Part shown: in pieces, positions 60,941 to 64,000 of the stretch | How the letters are laid out: each line of letters begins with the position of its first letter | Position numbering within the stretch: position 1 is the stretch's first letter | Assembly: GCF_019059575.1 (NCBI RefSeq) | Contig: NW_024882975.1 | Coordinates: 90,352 to 154,351 of the forward strand | Direction of reading: 5' to 3' | From: Amphibalanus amphitrite | Taxonomy: Eukaryota; Arthropoda; Thecostraca; Balanomorpha; Balanidae | DNA length: 64,000 nucleotides | Program-made: the position numbers and the translations under genes | Notes under the pieces: model-generated | The model's input: only the letters and a program-made list of their open reading frames with translations | Told to the model about the DNA's origin: nothing | Database searches by the model: none

Positions 60941-63900
60941 CCGAGTGAACTCCGTCCTCGGTACATCAGCGGTCTGCCAGGATGGGACCCCGGGTGCAGA
61001 TATAATGTTTCAATAGACTGGAAAACATGATGCTGAGAAGACGGCGGTTCATCTTGTTGCGGGGCAGGGCAACGGTCTGATCTGACCACAGCCAAGCGGT
61101 TGCATTTCGATCACACGATATTACGTCCGCTGTTGCATCTTTGTTTCACCCACATATTCCTCCAAGTGCCTGAATACAGCTCTCCTAATTCTAGAGACTT
61201 ATAAAAAAAAAAAAATAACTGAAAGAAGCGCCAAAAGTAGCCTTCATTTTTATGATGCCAGTTGAAATTGCACCCTAGCCATGGTGACTAGTTAATCAGT
61301 TCCGTGAGATGTAGCTATTGCTTCCTAAAAAACGTAAAAAAAAACAGCATAATGGAATGAAACGAAACACAAACAATTCATGTTATGGATTTATTGAAGC
61401 TCCTGGACCGATGCACAATTTTATGTCGCATTGGTAGACGGACGTTTTTACGTTTCTCGCAACGCTTTTACGTTTTAACAAGGAATGAGGACAATAAGCA
61501 ACATAAAATCTAATGAAATCGAATTATCCGGGACACACACCATACTCCTCTTTATGCACAGAAAATACACAAACTGCTTACACTACATATGCGGGTGTTC
61601 ACAAAGCTCATGACTTAATACACAAATGGATGGATGGATGGATGCGTTCAACGAATACTGTTGGCGTCAAGCCCCGTCAGATGTTGGCTTTGCTAACCCG
61701 CTTGAGAGCAGGACTAAGCGTAAAGAAGTGTCTTTACTATAAACACAGTCTTTCAAAAGCCACAGCCCATTTCCCGCCAACAGTAGTCGCTACAATGACA
61801 ATCACTGGGAGTTGATTATCACGTACTATACTATACACCAAGCATCCATCCAGAACCTAGACTAGACAAGCCATGTGTGACACATTGACAAATACCCGGA
61901 GTTGACCGCAGTTGAGCCGTGCAAGGACAGGGCACACACCGATCACAAATATAGGTACATCTCAACCCGATTTTTCCTTATCAATCTTCAAACCACCCGC
62001 GCTCGAAGGGGAGCCGTCTACTCAGATAAAGCCCGATATGTTTGTGTCGCGCGGAGCGATCGGCTGTATTTTACAGAGGTCACGGGGCGGGGTCAGGTCA
62101 CCGCGCACATACTCGTACATGGTGGGAACACACGGAGCGACTCGACTACGGGCCCGGGCACGGTGAGCACGACAGATGTGAGCACGAGTGAGTGGTGAGC
62201 AGGGCACGGCGCGCGACTGAGATGTGAGCTGGCAGGCACACCGACAACCTTCGATGTCGGCCTCGCGGCTCTAGGTAGCTTGGCTCAGGCAGGGTCGCAG
62301 GTACACATTTCCAGTGGAATTCTGAGCAACTAGAAAACACCACCATATTCAGACAATTGTGCGAGCCTTATGAAAACATTTACAATGACACATCGAACAT
62401 TACTTGACAGTTTAATTTAGGACATAAGTTATCTACACATGCTTTAACATGAAGCACAATTGAAATAGCGCTAACAAAGAACTACATTACACTAACACTT
62501 ATGTTCATATTACGAACCATCTCAGTCGCAAGAGCCGCGCCCAGCAACTGACTGCCCCACATCGCACATATGTTATAATACAGCTTGTGCAGAGATCCGC
62601 CGTAGGTCGCTCGACCACCAGTGCCTAAAGCTCCGTGAAAAATACATCAGTTATGACAAACACACATTCTCACCAAGTCCGCGAGTTAGGCAAGTCCGAG
62701 TCTATGTACACAGGGGGAAGACAGGAAAGAAGACAAATCGCACGCACATCCGATATGCCGGCCAAAGAGCGAGGCCGCCTATACGCCACACCCGAACAAT
62801 AAATACAAACACGCTCCTTTTTACATCGGCGGCTTTCCACAGACAGCCGCCTCTCCCTACACAGCCGCGCCCTCCCGAGTCGCCAGCCTGCTCCTTCAGT
62901 GGGCGCTCGGTATCACAGACACCCACAGGGGGACGCGCTCCCATCTCGTCCCTCCACACGCCGGGGACGGGCGGCCTCTGACGACCGGTACATAGCCTAC
63001 TTCGAAACAGACAGGTGCCGCCGGTCAACAAAGGCGAGAACATAATAATAACCTCTGCTGAGTCTCCTACGGTTACAGTTCATAAAATGTAGTAGTTTGA
63101 TAGGGGGTCAAATGCTTTGAAGGAAGCTCACAATGCTGAATCGAACCATCAGCTTTCAGTAAACAAAATCAGTTTGACAAAAATATCATGCGAAGAGCTG
63201 ACCTCCCGAGGACACAAGCCTATACTATACAAATAAGCGTCGAGACGTAGGCACCAAAACAAACCTTTTAGCTCTGCACAAGCTCTATCAGGGATGGGTC
63301 GTCGTGGAAACCATCATCCTTCAGCGATATAGCTGACTCATCCACCATACCTACCTTTAACACCTGGCGAAGGGCTGTTAAAAACAGCTTAAAAATGATT
63401 GAAACAAGAGGAATGACTAAAAAATGCGCCAGTCTAACTGAACGACACGTATACCCATCTCATCCACTTCTTTCTCTGTCTTCCTCCAGCCGATCACTCA
63501 GACCACGTGTGAAAGATTCACGGAATCATACCATCTGACCCCAAGGATCGACTCACGGAGCACTCGACGGTGGAGTCACACTCAGAAGGAACACCGAACA
63601 CCGCGAGACGCCAGCGCCTCTAGCGGCAGCGCCGGCAAACTCGACCGGCGAGCTGGGCTGTCGTCTGGCGGCGGCGCCGGCAAACTCAGCCGGCCGCCTG
63701 CAGAGGAGCGAGCCGAGCTGGCTCGACAGTGGCGCCCTAGCGGGAGCTAGCGCAGACACCCTTCTTAGGAGGATGACGTGACAGGCCCATACGGGTCTCT
63801 GTCCATGCTGACATCGCCGCCTCCCGAGTCGGGAGGGGTCAGCTGGCCGCCGCTGGAGGCAGATGCAGGTCACAGTCAGGTCAGGTCAGAGTACAGTGAG

Positions 63901-64000
63901 TCCAGGGGTCCTATATTCGAGCATCAATGGGTGGACATGCGCCGCTCGGGGCAGGGGAAGTCAGGTCAGGTCATTGGAGTCTGTAGATAGCTCAATATCG
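60941..64000. other. Anonymous sequence to the window end
   Basis: No gene supported. Minor items are GGAT repeats at about 61626-61643, two copies of GCGCCGGCAAACTC near 63630 and 63675 in a GC-rich block (63590-63760), and AGGTCAGGTCAG runs at 63866-63890 and 63960-63980. Confidence 0.5.

Overview
This is a eukaryotic, probably invertebrate, genomic window. It shows split coding exons with GT/AG junctions and very long introns and intergenic stretches. It carries tRNA-derived SINEs, a non-LTR retrotransposon, several classes of DNA transposon, long microsatellites and three large tandem arrays. There are no operons, Shine-Dalgarno sites, rRNA genes or CRISPR arrays. The mix (P-element-type transposase, pogo, hAT, CR1/L2-like RT, degenerate TTAGG-like repeats) would fit an arthropod such as a crustacean, but the sequence does not settle the species.

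Layout. 1-4.7 kb: no recognised gene; a perfect 72-bp duplication next to a 494-bp (TA)n tract. 4.7-6.3 kb: a 76-bp satellite of about 21 copies whose edge abuts the stop codon of a minus-strand P-element/THAP9-type transposase gene; the last two exons (6.3-7.8 kb) are clear and the upstream part is not. 7.8-10.2 kb: a foldback element, a SINE, degenerate GT-rich repeats and one candidate exon. 10.2-15 kb: little except minisatellites and (GA)n. 15.07-16.58 kb: a non-autonomous TIR element full of GGGAACG palindromes. 16.74-18.68 kb: a pogo-type element with a broken transposase end. 19.4-21.3 kb: a 5'-truncated CR1/L2-like retrotransposon with an intact RT core. 21.3-28.1 kb: mostly anonymous. 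28.1-32.9 kb: direct and identical duplications, a hAT transposase fragment, a MITE-like element and an 82-bp satellite. 33-40.8 kb: anonymous apart from two SINE copies. 40.8-56.5 kb: three good minus-strand coding exons, probably alternative 5' parts of one unidentified gene. One intron holds a 5.05-kb hAT element with perfect 8-bp target duplications, itself carrying three nested elements. 57-64 kb: anonymous, with a (CT)n tract.

The only host gene supported is the one at 40.8-56.5 kb. Its coding exons are phase-compatible alternative starts for a shared downstream part that is not visible here. All other recognisable coding sequence is transposon-derived. The most informative content is the record of nested and related mobile elements: element boundaries with target-site duplications, two related pogo elements, a SINE family with exchanged tRNA heads, and a reconstructable empty site. 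I found no sign of a new enzymatic or defence system.
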